Source: Plantago elongata (lineage: Eukaryota; Streptophyta; Magnoliopsida; Lamiales; Plantaginaceae). Taken from it: DNA of 35,439 nucleotides. The translations under genes were made by a program, and so were the position numbers. Below are positions 11,853 to 22,422 of the stretch, piece by piece (position 1 is the first letter of the stretch; each line of letters begins with the position of its first letter). The notes beneath the pieces were generated by a model. That model ran no database searches and was not told where the DNA came from. It saw nothing but the letters and a program-made list of their open reading frames with translations. The stretch is from assembly GCA_036897095.1 (NCBI GenBank), contig JAYMSP010001157.1, positions 1 through 35,439 on the forward strand. The letters are read 5' to 3'.

Positions 11853-13077
11853 ATGGAAGTCTGTCTCGGAGAGGTAAGCTTTGTTCAGTCAAGGTGGACT
11901 GAGATAATGAAAAAGCAGACGAAGACGTTATATATCTCAAATTTCCCAGAAGATTGGTCTAGTAAAGTTGTGAAGGAGCTAATGGGCGAGTTGGGGTTGG
12001 TTAAGGATGTTTTTATGCCTGCAAAGAAAAGTACTAATGGAAATAAGTTTGCTTTTGTAAGATTCGATACATCAGAAAACATGGAGGAGATTCTTGTGGC
12101 TGCAAAAGGTTTATGGGTTGGCCTGCATAAGTTACTAGCTAATTATGCATTGTTTGACCGGTCAGAGATTATAAAGCGGCCGTCACGGGGAATTGGAAAA
12201 GTCATTGGAGTTCATAATCCAGTGAGTTCTGGTCGTAGCTATCTCAATGTCGCAGTATCGGGGAAATCTTATGAGTCAGGAGTCGGTCTAGGTCTTCAAA
12301 TGGGTAAAGGAGCGGAGAGTGGAGGGGGAATGGCAATTTCGAAACAGGTTTACGTTCAAAAGAATGCTGGTGCAGTTCAGGGTTTTACCCACCCTATTTC
12401 TTATGATAAGGATGCAATTAGGTTCAAACCTGATGAATCGACAGTTGAGTGGGCAAAAAACTATATTATTGCGTCCTCGGTGAAACAATTGTTAGTTGAT
12501 CAAATTGTCGAAGTTCTTCAGGTGAATGGATTCTCAAACACTAGGGTGTGTAGATTAGCATCAGATGCATGGGTACTTGATCCTGGTAAATGAAGAAAAA
12601 TGGAAGCTACAAAATAATCAGTCCAATTGGTGGAAAGTCTGTTTCTCCTCGATTAGTGAATGGGTTGAGGGCGATGTTATCGGCAGGAGAAAAGTGTGGC
12701 TATACGTGTACGGAGTTCCGTTACATGCATGGAGTGAGTCATTCTTTCGTAGCATTGGCAGCAAGGTTGGCAGGATCATCGAAATTGATAAGCTTACTTT
12801 GTCAAAGCAGAACCTTAGTGTAGGAAGAATATTGATCGAGATGCCGATGTTCGACAGAATTCATAAACATGTGAAATATAACATGTGGGATAAAATTTTC
12901 ACCATTCATATTGTGGGGGGGGGGGGAAGCTTATGTTGGAACCGCAACAACGGATTTCTCGGCAGCGGTAAAGGATTGGCCGGATCATGAATTATTGGAT
13001 TCGGATGATTCAATATCCAATGTTAACAGCGACGAGGTGTCTGAGAATGCAAACAAGCATAATTCTGAGGAGGAGAG
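11853..13077 (+). pseudogene. LINE ORF1, 5' part (RRM domain, nucleic-acid chaperone-like)
   Basis: The first frame (11853-12593) encodes an RRM fold with RNP2 LYISNF and RNP1 KFAFVRF, then GLWVGLHKLLANYALF, typical of plant L1 ORF1. A frameshift near 12565-12590 moves it to the next frame (WWKVCFSSISEW, KVWLYVYGVPLHAWSE, DUF4283-like). A run of 12 G at 12915-12926 shifts it again into an acidic region (DHELLDSDDS). The Copia insertion at 13078 then interrupts it. ORF1 would bind LINE RNA in the RNP. Confidence 0.82.
12915..12926 (+). repeat. G12 homopolymer in LINE ORF1
   Basis: Twelve consecutive G lie where the frame must change to continue from TIHIVG to EAYVGT, so the run itself carries a frameshift. 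Confidence 0.9.
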
Positions 13078-13236
13078 TGAAAGAACGTTTTCTGTAAATT
13101 ATATTCAAGAGTATACATGGGTATATATACAAGAGAGAAATATAACTAACCTAACTAAGCTAGAAAAAGGAATCTAATTCTAATAAAGCTAGATTATACC
13201 ACAATAATAATCCTAGTCTATCTATATAATCTAACA
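13078..13236 (-). repeat. Copia LTR (3' LTR in element orientation)
   Basis: Matches 18012-18166 along its length with small indels. On the minus strand it begins TGTTAGATTATATAG. Directly inside (13237-13250) the minus strand reads CTGCAGGGGTG, a candidate polypurine tract. Confidence 0.88.
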
Positions 13237-13269
13237 CACCCCTGCAGTCGAAGCGGGGGGAGGATGAAT

Positions 13270-14760
13270 ACTTAGACTGGATCGAAAATCTTAAAACAAT
13301 ACTCTCGAAAGACTCTTTGTGAAGATATCAGCAATCTGGTATCGTGAAGGAACATGAAGAACCCTAACTTTACCCCGTGCAACTTGTTCACGAACAAAAT
13401 GAATATTCATTTCGATGTGCTTAGTTCACTGATGTTGAACCGGATTGCCTGATAGATAAATAGCACTGATATTAATTATCGCAACACACAGGGGTAACTT
13501 TCACAATAGGACAATGTAGCTCAAGCAATAAATTTCGAATCCAACAGGCTTCGGAAACCACATTAGCAACTCCTCTATACTCAGCTTCGGCACTGGAACG
13601 TGAAAGAGTTGGTTGACGTTTAGATGACTAGGAAATCAGATTATCACCCAAGAACACGCAATACTAGAAGTCGAGCGACGAGTATCCGGACATCCTCCCC
13701 AATCTACATCAGTGTAGGATACGAGGCAGACCCCGAAGACGCATATAAGTGCATCCCGAGTTCAAGTGTGCCTTTGAGGTAACGAATAATGCGTTTTACT
13801 GCGTTCATGTGCGCATCTCTCGGATCATGCATATGAAGACAAACATGTTGAACTGTATACGATATATCAGGTCGAGTAAATGTCAAGTGCTGAAGAGCAC
13901 CAGCCAGGCTGCGATAGTGGGTCGGATCCGAGACTGGACCACTCGTGGAACCGCTGATCTTCAGGTTTGTATCGACTGGGGTAGCTGTCGACTTGCACGA
14001 ACTCATTCCGGCACGTTCAATAATCTCCTCAGCATATTTGCGTTGTGATAAAAACATTCCAGACGAATGTCTCGTAACTGCAATCCGAAGAAAATAATTC
14101 AACGGTCCAAGATCCTTCATAGCAAACTCCGAAGCTAGATACCCCATAATCGAAAGCTGAAGAGCATATGATGATGTTATGAGTATGATGTCATAGACAT
14201 AAAGAAGTAGGTATGCTACCTCCAAACCCTTTTTGTAGACAAATAACGAGGTATCCGCCTTACTGTCCATGAATACCAAAGACGAAACGTAATCTACAAA
14301 TCGCTTATACCATGCCCGTGGAGCTTGCTTGAGTCCATAAAGTGATTTCCGTAATAAACACACATAATCAGGATAGCGAGTATCACGAAATCCAGTGGTT
14401 GACGCATATAAACAGTTTCCTTGAGATTCCCATGAAGAAAAGCATTTTTGACATCAAGTTGATGGATTTGCCACTTCTTTGATAATGCTAGGCTGAGAAC
14501 AGTACGAATCGTAGCTGGTTTCACAGCTAAACGTTTCTCCAAAATCAATGTCCACCTGTTGAGTTTTTCCATCACCTACAAGACGAGCCTTATAACGCAC
14601 AAAGTCACCGTTGGATTTTACCTTGTGAGCAAAAATCCATATGGATCGAATAATGTTAACATGAGGTGGACGGGGTACCAACTCCCACGTCTTATTTGTA
14701 ATAAGAGCATTAATTCGTCCTGCATAGCCAATTTCCAATTCGGGTCTTTTAGGGCCAAAA
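13270..14760 (-). pseudogene. Copia reverse transcriptase and RNase H, broken
   Basis: On the minus strand: [20 protein letters not shown] and IDFGETFS (14738-14500), then a shift to [19 protein letters not shown], then a shift to [17 protein letters not shown] (14363-13704). The catalytic box reads YVYD in place of YVDD. RNase H follows (TDVDWGG near 13715), ending near 13290 with RTKHIEMN-like, VRVLHVPSRYQIADIFTK, plus stops. Multiple frameshifts and the altered catalytic Asp show it cannot work. Confidence 0.88.
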
Positions 14761-14889
14761 TTGAATTACGAGGAATGGGAGAGATCTAAGTCGAAGCTAG
14801 GTTCACCCAATCTGGCCCAATTACTCAAGGATTAGATTTTCAGATTCTACTGGAGGCTGGATCCGGGTCGACCAGTGGGGTCACCGGTG

Positions 14890-15130
14890 GAGATGGAGGA
14901 ATCGAAGATTGGCATGGAGATGGCATGGTTGCGTGAGGCAACCGCGCCGGGTTAGATGCTGGTAAGGGCCCCCGGAGATTGGCAGGAAGATGGCACGGTT
15001 GCGTGAGGCAACCGCACCGAGGTAGACACTGGCGGGGGGCTTGGAGGGTGGCAGGGAGATGGCACGGTTGCGTGAGGCAACTTCGCCGAGGGAGATGCAA
15101 GCTGTGGCACGATTGCTTGAGGCAATCATG
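14890..15130 (-). repeat. GC-rich ~69-bp tandem repeat in the Copia INT-RT linker
   Basis: The core GGTTGCGTGAGGCAAC recurs with starts near 14919, 14989 and 15058, with a shorter variant near 15103. On the minus strand it encodes Pro/His-rich units such as CLTQPCHLP. It lies between integrase and RT, a naturally variable Pro-rich linker in Copia Pol. Base composition is far above the AT-rich surroundings. Confidence 0.8.
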
Positions 15131-15406
15131 CCGATGGGGAAGGCGTTTATCCGTGGGGTGGACCAGTGCCAAGAGTCGTGCCAGGGAACGGCGCCTGGTC
15201 ATGCGGCGGAACCGTGCCAAGGGGCGGACTCGAGAGCGGGGAAGGCGCCCGGTCAGGGGCAATTTGGAGCACACGACTAAGCAAATAGGGCGGGTCCGAA
15301 GTGGTTGATGCCCGAGAAGAAGAGGGGCAATATTTGGCTTGATTAGCAAACGAAAAATTTGACTCATAAAAAACAACATGTCTAGAAATAATAACTTTCC
15401 TATTGG

Positions 15407-16440
15407 TTAAGTCAAAACACTTGTACCTCTATGATTATCCGGATAACTCAAAAACACACAAGGTAAAAGTTTAGGATCCAATTTGTCAATGGTGGTAGAT
15501 GGAGTCAACGGAAAGCAAAGACACCCAAAAACACGGAGATGAGAGTAAGAGGGTATGCCTTTGTACAAACGTTCAATAGCAGAAGAATTATCTAGAAGTT
15601 TGCTAGGAAAAATATTGAGCAAGTTGGTGGCCATATGTAATGCATGATGCCAAAAAGTAAGTGGCACAAAAGCATGAGTAAGAAGAGTCCAGTTGATATT
15701 ATTTATAGTGCGAATTTTTCGTTCAGCTTTTCCATTCTGTGAAGAAGTATGGGGGCAAGACCGACGAAACGACATCCCTTGGGTTTGACAGTAAGAAGCA
15801 AAACGATTATTATTATCATATTCACTCCCATTATCACATTGCATATTTTTTATAAACGATTGAAATTGGGTACGTATATGATTACGAAGAATGGCAAACT
15901 TGTTAAACACATCAAATTTACGGACAAGGGGAAAAGTCCAAAGAAAATTTGTAACATCATCTAAGAATAGAACATAATAACGGTGCTCCATAGAACTTAA
16001 CACATGAGATGTCCATAAATCATTATTTATTATATCAAACAGAAATAAGGTTTAAGTTACAGATTTTTCGAAAGGAAATTTGACCTGTTTACCAAGTATA
16101 CAAGAATGACAAATACTTGAATCACCGGACTTATTCCTAACAACATCTTTATCTAACCTAATAGATGCTAAAATAGAATGACCAGGATAACCTAAACGAG
16201 CATGCCAAACGGCAGAAGAGGTGGCAGCAAGCGCTAAGGGTGCATCTACGAAAAGTGAATGCGAAGAAAACGGATATAGGTCTCCGTGACTATCACATCT
16301 CATGATTCCCATCCCCGTCGGAAATTCCTTCACAGAAAACCCATAAGGATCAAATTCAACGGACACATAATTATCAGTAGTAAATTTGCACACAGAGATA
16401 ATGTTTTTAACGAGTTTAGGAGCATGCAAGACATTATGTG
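15407..16440 (-). pseudogene. Copia GAG-pre-integrase and integrase, broken
   Basis: On the minus strand, 16429-16052 encodes VLHAPKLVKNIISVCKF-like sequence and the zinc-binding WHARLGYPGH ... CHSCILGKQ. A stop follows, then 16003-15407 carries the integrase core: YVLFLDDVTNFLWTFPL, QCDNGSEY (second catalytic Asp), SCPHTSSQNGKAERKIR (catalytic Glu) and HLRVFGCLCFP. The segment containing the first catalytic Asp reads NNDLWTS between the two frames. Confidence 0.87.
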
Positions 16441-16540
16441 AGGAAACAGGAGGGTGGGTAGAGGCAGTTTCGTGTGACCCTGACCACGAATTGGAATAGA
16501 TTGACCATTACCCACAATAATATTAGGACGAATGCTCGAA

Positions 16541-17710
16541 TTAAAATAAGACGAGAGCGTACCATATATTGTTGGATGTCATGTGAGATGAAGCTCCGGA
16601 GTCCATGTACCAATTTGGATCTTGAGGTTGCAACGTCATAGTTTGCATAGCGGTTGCAACATCGGTGGGCACGTACATTGGGGGTGAGGGGGCTGCCGCA
16701 TTGGCCTGGGGCACGGAGTGTGCGCTAAGCTGTGCGCCATGTTGAGGCTGCAGGCGCGCCCAACCGCTGGTTGGGACTGGGCAGGGCGGTGGTGTCGATG
16801 GCACCCACTGCCACTGCCATTGTCCGTGCTGCGTTGGAACAGGCGACACCGTGCGTTGGGCAGCGTACGGGTGTTGAGCAGGGGGTTGCCCAGCCATGCC
16901 AATGTTGCTCCTGCCCGGCCCGGTGCCGCCCCCATTCCCTCGACCGCCTTTATGCTTGTTCCATTGGTTGTTGCCTCTACCACGACCTGCAATAGAATTG
17001 GTTAGTGATGGAGTATCAATAGTGGACACCATAGTGGAACCCGAATGACCCACAGCCGCTAATTCTCGTTCCTCAGGGCAAAGCGAAGAACGAGCTTCCG
17101 TGAAAGACGGAAGTGGTTTCGAATGATGAATTTGAGTACCAACACCTTTGAATGCTTCTGTAAGACCGGAAAGTAATTGTAAGACCAATCGATTATTAGT
17201 AACTGGTGCACCAACATTCTTTAACTTATCCGCAATATTCTTCAGTCTTTGACAATAAGCAGATGCATTAGAAAAATCTTCAAGACGTGTCGAGGTAAAA
17301 TCCTGCTCAAGGGTAACCGCTCGGGAGGCTTGGTGATCCTGAAAAATATCTTGAAGACGATTCTAGGCTTCCATAGTCGTAGTCCCGGGTTCGATGATGG
17401 TATTCAATAAATCATTCGAGATTGTAGTATAAATCCATTGAAGGACGGTAGCATCAGTGGTTCTCCAATGTTCTTTCTCCTCAGTCGTTGTTGGAGTAGG
17501 TTTCTCCTCATCTGGCGGTGGACGGATGATGTTGTGAAGAACTTTTTGAGAGGTAGCATGAATTCGGAATAATTCAGCCCAGGTCTAGTATTGGGAGTTC
17601 TTCATCTCCAGAGTGACGGATACATGATTCCTGATGTTAGCAAGAGCCGGCTGGAACGTCGACTTGGGGGTTGTCGAGGTGGTGTCAGTAATGATGGAAT
17701 CAATGAGGAC
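16541..17710 (-). pseudogene. Copia gag and protease, broken
   Basis: Gag text of the UBN2 type can be read on the minus strand from about 17700: [51 protein letters not shown], then a Gly/Gln/Pro-rich tail. The aspartic protease motif [15 protein letters not shown] is at about 16620-16570. In-frame TAG codons near 17587 and 17363 interrupt gag. No clear CCHC knuckle was found in the tail. Confidence 0.82.
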
Positions 17711-17999
17711 AACCGGAAATCGAACAACACGGAGAAGACAGTAAAATAAAGGGCATGTCGAAGAGAACAAAGGACCGGGTGATCAAACTTGATCGGCAAG
17801 CAAGAGGCTTCGGATCGAGAAATCAGGGGTCGTGGTGTATACTAATCGAACGGGAGGTTTCAAAGCGGTGGGGAAATCAAATGATCGAAGACTATCGGAA
17901 ATCAAGAGGCTTTTGGATGATTTCTGGAGCTTGGTCGAAACTGTATAGGACGGAAAACTAAGGTTTCGAGAGGTTGGCAGCGGAAATTGATCGGAACCA

Positions 18000-18011
18000 A
18001 TTATGATACCG
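18000..18011 (-). promoter_or_regulatory. Copia primer binding site (degenerate)
   Basis: Just inside the 5' LTR the minus strand reads CGGTATCATAA, close to the TGGTATCAGAGC used by many Copia elements to pair with initiator tRNA-Met. Confidence 0.6.
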
Positions 18012-18166
18012 TGAAATAACGTTTTCTGTAAATTGTATTCAAGAGTATACATGGTATATATAAAAGAGATAAATCTAACTAACCTAACTAAGCTATGAAA
18101 AGGAATCTATCTAATAAAGCTAGATTATACCATTATACTAATCCTAGTCTATCTATATAATCTAAC
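18012..18166 (-). repeat. Copia LTR (5' LTR in element orientation)
   Basis: Partner of 13078-13236, bounded by TG and CA. Both copies share GTATACATGG, CTAACCTAACTAAGCTA and the end ATATAATCTAACA. Confidence 0.88.
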
Positions 18167-18883
18167 AGAGAAATGATTGGAGGGAGGAGGAGCGTTGGGA
18201 AGCGGAAAGGGATGTTTTGGAGACTGCAAATAATGTTGAGTTGTCTTCTCTCAATGCCTTGGGATCAAAGTCATTAAATGGCAATGAAGAGGAGAGCTTC
18301 TTGATGGATATTGGAAATAGGCTGTTTGATTGTTTCGGGGAAGGTAGTGATTATGTTCAGGAGGGTGGTAATAGGTTCCCGCCTGATGTGATTTAAAAAA
18401 AGAATTGACGAAATCAAGTCGGGTGTTGAGACGGATAAGGTGGTTTCAGAAATAGTGCACTTGGAGAACATTTCTCATTCTGCTGGACTTAAAGTGAGTG
18501 AACCTGGGCCTGCTGGTCCAATAAGTGGGGGCAATTGGATCTGGGCCAAATTTCGCTCTCAATTTCTTTGGATAAGGATAATTCGGGTCAACAAAGGTGG
18601 GGGACTCTAATTATCTTACATTCTTACTGTCAATGATCGATGTGCTGATGCATCAATTCCTTCTCAAATCTCTGAAGACCCTTTCAATCTCCGTTCCATT
18701 ACTGAAGCTGCCAATCCAATTTCTTCGAAGAAGCTGTCTTCTCTCAAGGAGATTTATGTGGGTTCTTCTGTAGTGGAGAGTCGAGGGGGGAGGCGAGATA
18801 AAGCGGAGAAAGTGGCGGTGGTTGGCGTTGCAGGTGAGGGGCTTGGCGAGGAAGGGGTTCTCAGAAAGTTGAAGGCGAAGTAA
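18167..18883 (+). pseudogene. LINE ORF1, 3' part
   Basis: Continues the acidic ORF1 C-terminus after the Copia insert: NDWREEERWEAERDVLE, LNGNEEESFLMDIGNRLF, to a stop near 18400. More frameshifted ORF1 sequence follows to about 18880. Assignment rests on position and acidic composition, since this part of ORF1 is poorly conserved. Confidence 0.6.
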
Positions 18884-19152
18884 GGCAAAGTGGATGGTAC
18901 AGGCTAAAGAGACTGGGGCGTTGAGTCTGGATGGTGGCGCGAATCCATCGGACAGGGAGATTCAAGACTGTATCGGTATCTGAGAAAGACGAGTGTTGAG
19001 CTGGTAGAAGAGCTGGCTAATGTCAGGATTTCAATGGGGTTAGTGAAAGAGACTGAGAGATTACAAGTAGTGGGCGACTTTAGCATATGGGAGTGCAGAG
19101 ACATCAGTGAGAGGGAAAGAATTCAGTGGTTAAGGAGACGCCAATGTTGTTA

Positions 19153-19300
19153 ATGCGGATAGTTAGTTTGAATATCCGAGGTTTAGGAGGTCGTATCAAG
19201 AGAAGTAGAGTCAGGGAAATTGTGGTCAAGGAGAAGGTGGGATTTCTGTGCTTGCAGGAAACGAAGTTGGAAAGTGTGAGCAGAAGGTTGGCTTGTGCTC

Positions 19301-19348
<48 letters not shown>

Positions 19349-22207
19349 ACGGAAATGGGTCTTTAGTGGAGCAGAGGGCTTATCTGGGGAATTATGTTGT
19401 ATTTGGGACAAAGAGGTATTCGTGAAGACTGATATCTGGGGAGACAAAGGGGTATTAGGTGTGTTGGGGTTGTGGAATGGCGAATCAGAGCATATCGTCA
19501 ATATTTATGCGCCTTGTAATTCTGTGGTAAGAAAGAGTTGTGGGATTTATTGTTAATAAGGATGCAAGGAAAAGAGTCTGGAGAAATGGTGTCTTTGTGG
19601 CGACTTCAACACTGTTAGATCAATGGATGAATTCAAAGGTGTGGGTTTAAATGACAGAAGGAGGGAAATGAAGGACTTTAATGAATTCATCAGTGCAGCA
19701 GGATTAGTGGATTTTCCTTTTGAAAGACAACGATTCACGTGGTATAGGGGGAATGGCCAGAGCTGTTCTAGGCTGGACCGCTTCTTATTGTCGGGTGATT
19801 GGGTGAGTAAGTGGCCGAATTCTGCTCAATTTGGGCTCAAAAGGAGGGTCTCGAATCACGCGGCAATTCTTCTTAAAGAAAGTGTGCTAGATTGGGGGCC
19901 GAAACGTTTAAGTATTTTAATTGTTGGAGCCAAGAGAAGGGGCTTTAGGATATGGTAAAACAGGAGTGGAATAATAGCAAGGCGAAGGGTTGGAAAGGCT
20001 TCGTTCTAAAATAAAAGTTGAAAGGACTGAGGGAAGGGATTCGAAAATCGAAAGTGCAGAATATTGGGAATTTAGATAGCAGGATTGAACAAAAAGGCGG
20101 AGGAGATGCAGGTTCAGGATTTAAGGGTGGAAGGCAGTGACAGTTTGAGTTCAGAGGGAGGTCAATTTGCTGCAAACTGGGCTGAATTAAAGAAATTACT
20201 GGAGCTAAAAGACCAAGTTCGGTTTCAGCAGGCCAGGTCCAAATGGGTAAAGTATGGGGACACAAATTCAAAAAAAATTCATAAGTGTGTGGAAAACAGA
20301 GGTCGTAGCAAAGGAATAAAGGGTATTCGGATTAGTCGTAAGTGGCTTGAAGGGGTTGCGGAAGTAAAGGAAGGGGTTAGACAACACTTTATGCAACAGT
20401 TTGCTACAAGTAGAAAGAACTGGGAGGAGGTTCCGCAGGTGTTGGCTGGCGCAAAGATGAGTGACTTGGATAATGTCTTTCTGGAGCAAAAATTCTCGGC
20501 AAGTGAAATCAAAAAAGCAGTGTGGGACTGCGGAATTGGATAAAAGTCCGGACCGGACCGGACGGGTTCAATGTTCAATTTTTCCGAAAGTACTGGGAAT
20601 TGCTGGAACCGGACTTCGTGGGATTTTTTGAGTTCTATGAGAAGGCCAGGCTCGTCAAAGGTCTAAATTCTTCCTTCATCACTTTGATTCCTAAGAAGAC
20701 CAGCCCGCAAGCTATCGGTTATTAAAGACCTATTTCTTTAATTGGCGGTATTTATAAAGTGTTGGCTAAGGTCTTGTCTAATCGGCTAGCTTTGGGGGTT
20801 CACAAGGTAGTGGCTCCGAATCAGTCGGCATTTTGAAAGGTAGGAACATCCTGGATGGGGTCTGTGGTGGCTAACGAAATCGTTGATGAGGCAAGGAAGA
20901 AGAAGAGTAGTATGATAATGTTTAAGATTGATTTCGAGAAAGCATACGACTCGGTGAGGTGGAATTTTCTTGGCGAAATGTTGAAGTTACTTGGTTTTGG
21001 GTCAAGGTGGAGTGGTTGGATAATGGAATATGTTTCTTCTGCTGAGGCTTCCATTTTAATTGACGGAAGTCCCACGCTCCCGTTCAAGCTTGGGCATTAA
21101 AAATATCTAGTTGTTCAATTTATCGCTTTTGGGAAAATGGGTTTGGAGATTTATGGAGGGGGGTGACAGTGTGGATCAAAGTTTTGGAATCAAAATATGG
21201 GAATTGGACTAATATGTTGGATAATATTTCTCAGGCAAAACCTTGGGATAAGAGTTGGTCTTCGTGGTGGAGGGATTTGGTGAAGTTTGTAGGAACAAAA
21301 ATTGGTTTAGCGATGGAGTTAGCAGGAGAGTAGGTGATGGGTATAACACGTTGTTTTGGAAAGAAAATGGGTGGAGGGAGTGGGTTGTTTAGCAGATAGA
21401 TATCCTAGATTAGTTAGTTTGGAGGTTGAGAAATCGTGTGTGGTCGCTGACAGATTGCAAATGTTTAATTCTGTAACTGAGGTTGCGTGGGTGTGGAGGA
21501 GGAACTTATTTGAATGGGAATCTGATATGGTTAGAGAGTTTTGTTTCTATTTTACACAGGTACACCTTGCCTCCGGGATCGAAGGATTGCTGGACTTGGA
21601 ACTTTGATTCTTCGCTTCAATATTCCGCGAAGTCAGGTTATGCCCGGCTGCTATCACAGGTTTCAAATGAAGTCTCTGCTGCTCCAGATTGGGTGGCTAA
21701 TGTTTGGTCAAACTGGGTGCCTCACAAGGTCAGTGCTTTCATCTGGAAGGTTTTGCAAGATAAGAGTATCTGTGTATTTAAATCTGCGTACTCGAGGTTT
21801 ATGGCATGAGGAGGTTGCTCCCAGTTGCAAAAATTGTGACTTAGAAGTGGACGAATCTGCGGCTCATCTGTTCTTTGCACTGTCCATTGGCTATGCGGGT
21901 TTGGGAAGACATCTGCAGATGGTTGGATTTGAAGATTTCGAATTGGCAGGAAGTATTTCAGGATTTTACTACATCAGCTAGTTGGTTTCGGCTACAGCTC
22001 AAGGAATTTGGGATCTGCTGCTGGCAAGGCGTGATATGGCATCTTTGGAAAGCGAGAAATGATAGAATTTTTCGGGATGAGTACAAATCTTGGCGTGATA
22101 CTGCTGACTTGATCAAGCACAATATTTGGGTCTGGGTTCGGGGCAAAGATTTAATCTTTAATTTCACTGATTGGTTTATTCGTGTATATGTCCCAAAGGC
22201 ATTGTAA
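19153..22207 (+). pseudogene. LINE ORF2: endonuclease and reverse transcriptase, decayed
   Basis: The start reads MRIVSLNIRGLGGRIKR and VGFLCLQETKL, the AP-type endonuclease. A 45-G run follows, then GVLGLWNGES, NIYAPCNS, FTWYRGNGQSCSRLDRFLLS, and SNHAAILL where SDHAPILL-like sequence is usual. The RT begins with SPGPDGFNVQFFRKYW, then [35 protein letters not shown] and stops at LPFKLGH (about 21097). The next recognisable text is downstream, so the palm segment with the catalytic ADD box is absent. The end has zf-RVT-like WVPHKVSAFIWKVLQD and WQGVIWHLWKARNDRIF. Numerous frame changes. Confidence 0.87.
19303..19347 (+). repeat. G45 homopolymer in LINE ORF2
   Basis: Forty-five uninterrupted G. 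The flanking frames (GLCSW before, ERKWVFSGAEGLSGE after) suggest a short Trp-Gly-Gly-type codon stretch that expanded by slippage. Gly-rich and Pro-rich frames through it are artefacts. Confidence 0.95.
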
Positions 22208-22422
22208 CCAGGTCCCTTGGCTAGTTGGTATTTGGTTCGAGGCTCCTTTTTTATTTAGGCTGTTAGTGATATATTTTTTCTCATTGCTTGGCTGCTTGTA
22301 TGTTGACGTGTGGATTGCAACTTGTAAATATATCTGATACAATGGTAGTTTGGCACTCCTTATGCCATCCACTTTGAGATTATCAATAAATTTAAATTCT
22401 TTAAAAAAATTATAATAATAAT

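Larger units (their letters stand above)
13078..18166 (-). mobile_element. Ty1/Copia retrotransposon nested in the LINE
   Basis: Two ~155-bp direct repeats (13078-13236 and 18012-18166), starting TGAAA and ending CTAACA, bound 4.8 kb of minus-strand gag-protease-integrase-RT-RNase H, the Copia order. The flanks are GAGAG (13073-13077) and GAGAA (18167-18171), an imperfect 5-bp duplication. The LTRs differ at roughly one base in ten by eye, so the insertion is old. Stops and frameshifts affect all domains. Confidence 0.92.
11665..22410 (+). mobile_element. L1-type LINE, defective, interrupted by a Copia element
   Basis: The 12-mer TATAATAATAAT occurs at 11653-11664 and 22411-22422, directly outside a leader of about 190 bp on the left and an A-rich end (TTTAAAAAAAT) on the right. 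This is a LINE target duplication and 3' tail. Inside are ORF1 (RRM-type) and ORF2 (endonuclease, reverse transcriptase, C-terminal domain) remnants in plant L1 order. Without the Copia insert the element is about 5.65 kb. Many frameshifts and a lost RT segment make it inactive. Confidence 0.88.

Noticed and set aside
14840-15379. Arg/Pro/His-rich frames of 80-179 codons
   Set aside because: They lie across the GC-rich repeat of the Copia INT-RT linker on both strands. No independent gene evidence.
19226-19556. Frames encoding poly-Gly or poly-Pro proteins
   Set aside because: Products of the G45 run inside LINE ORF2.
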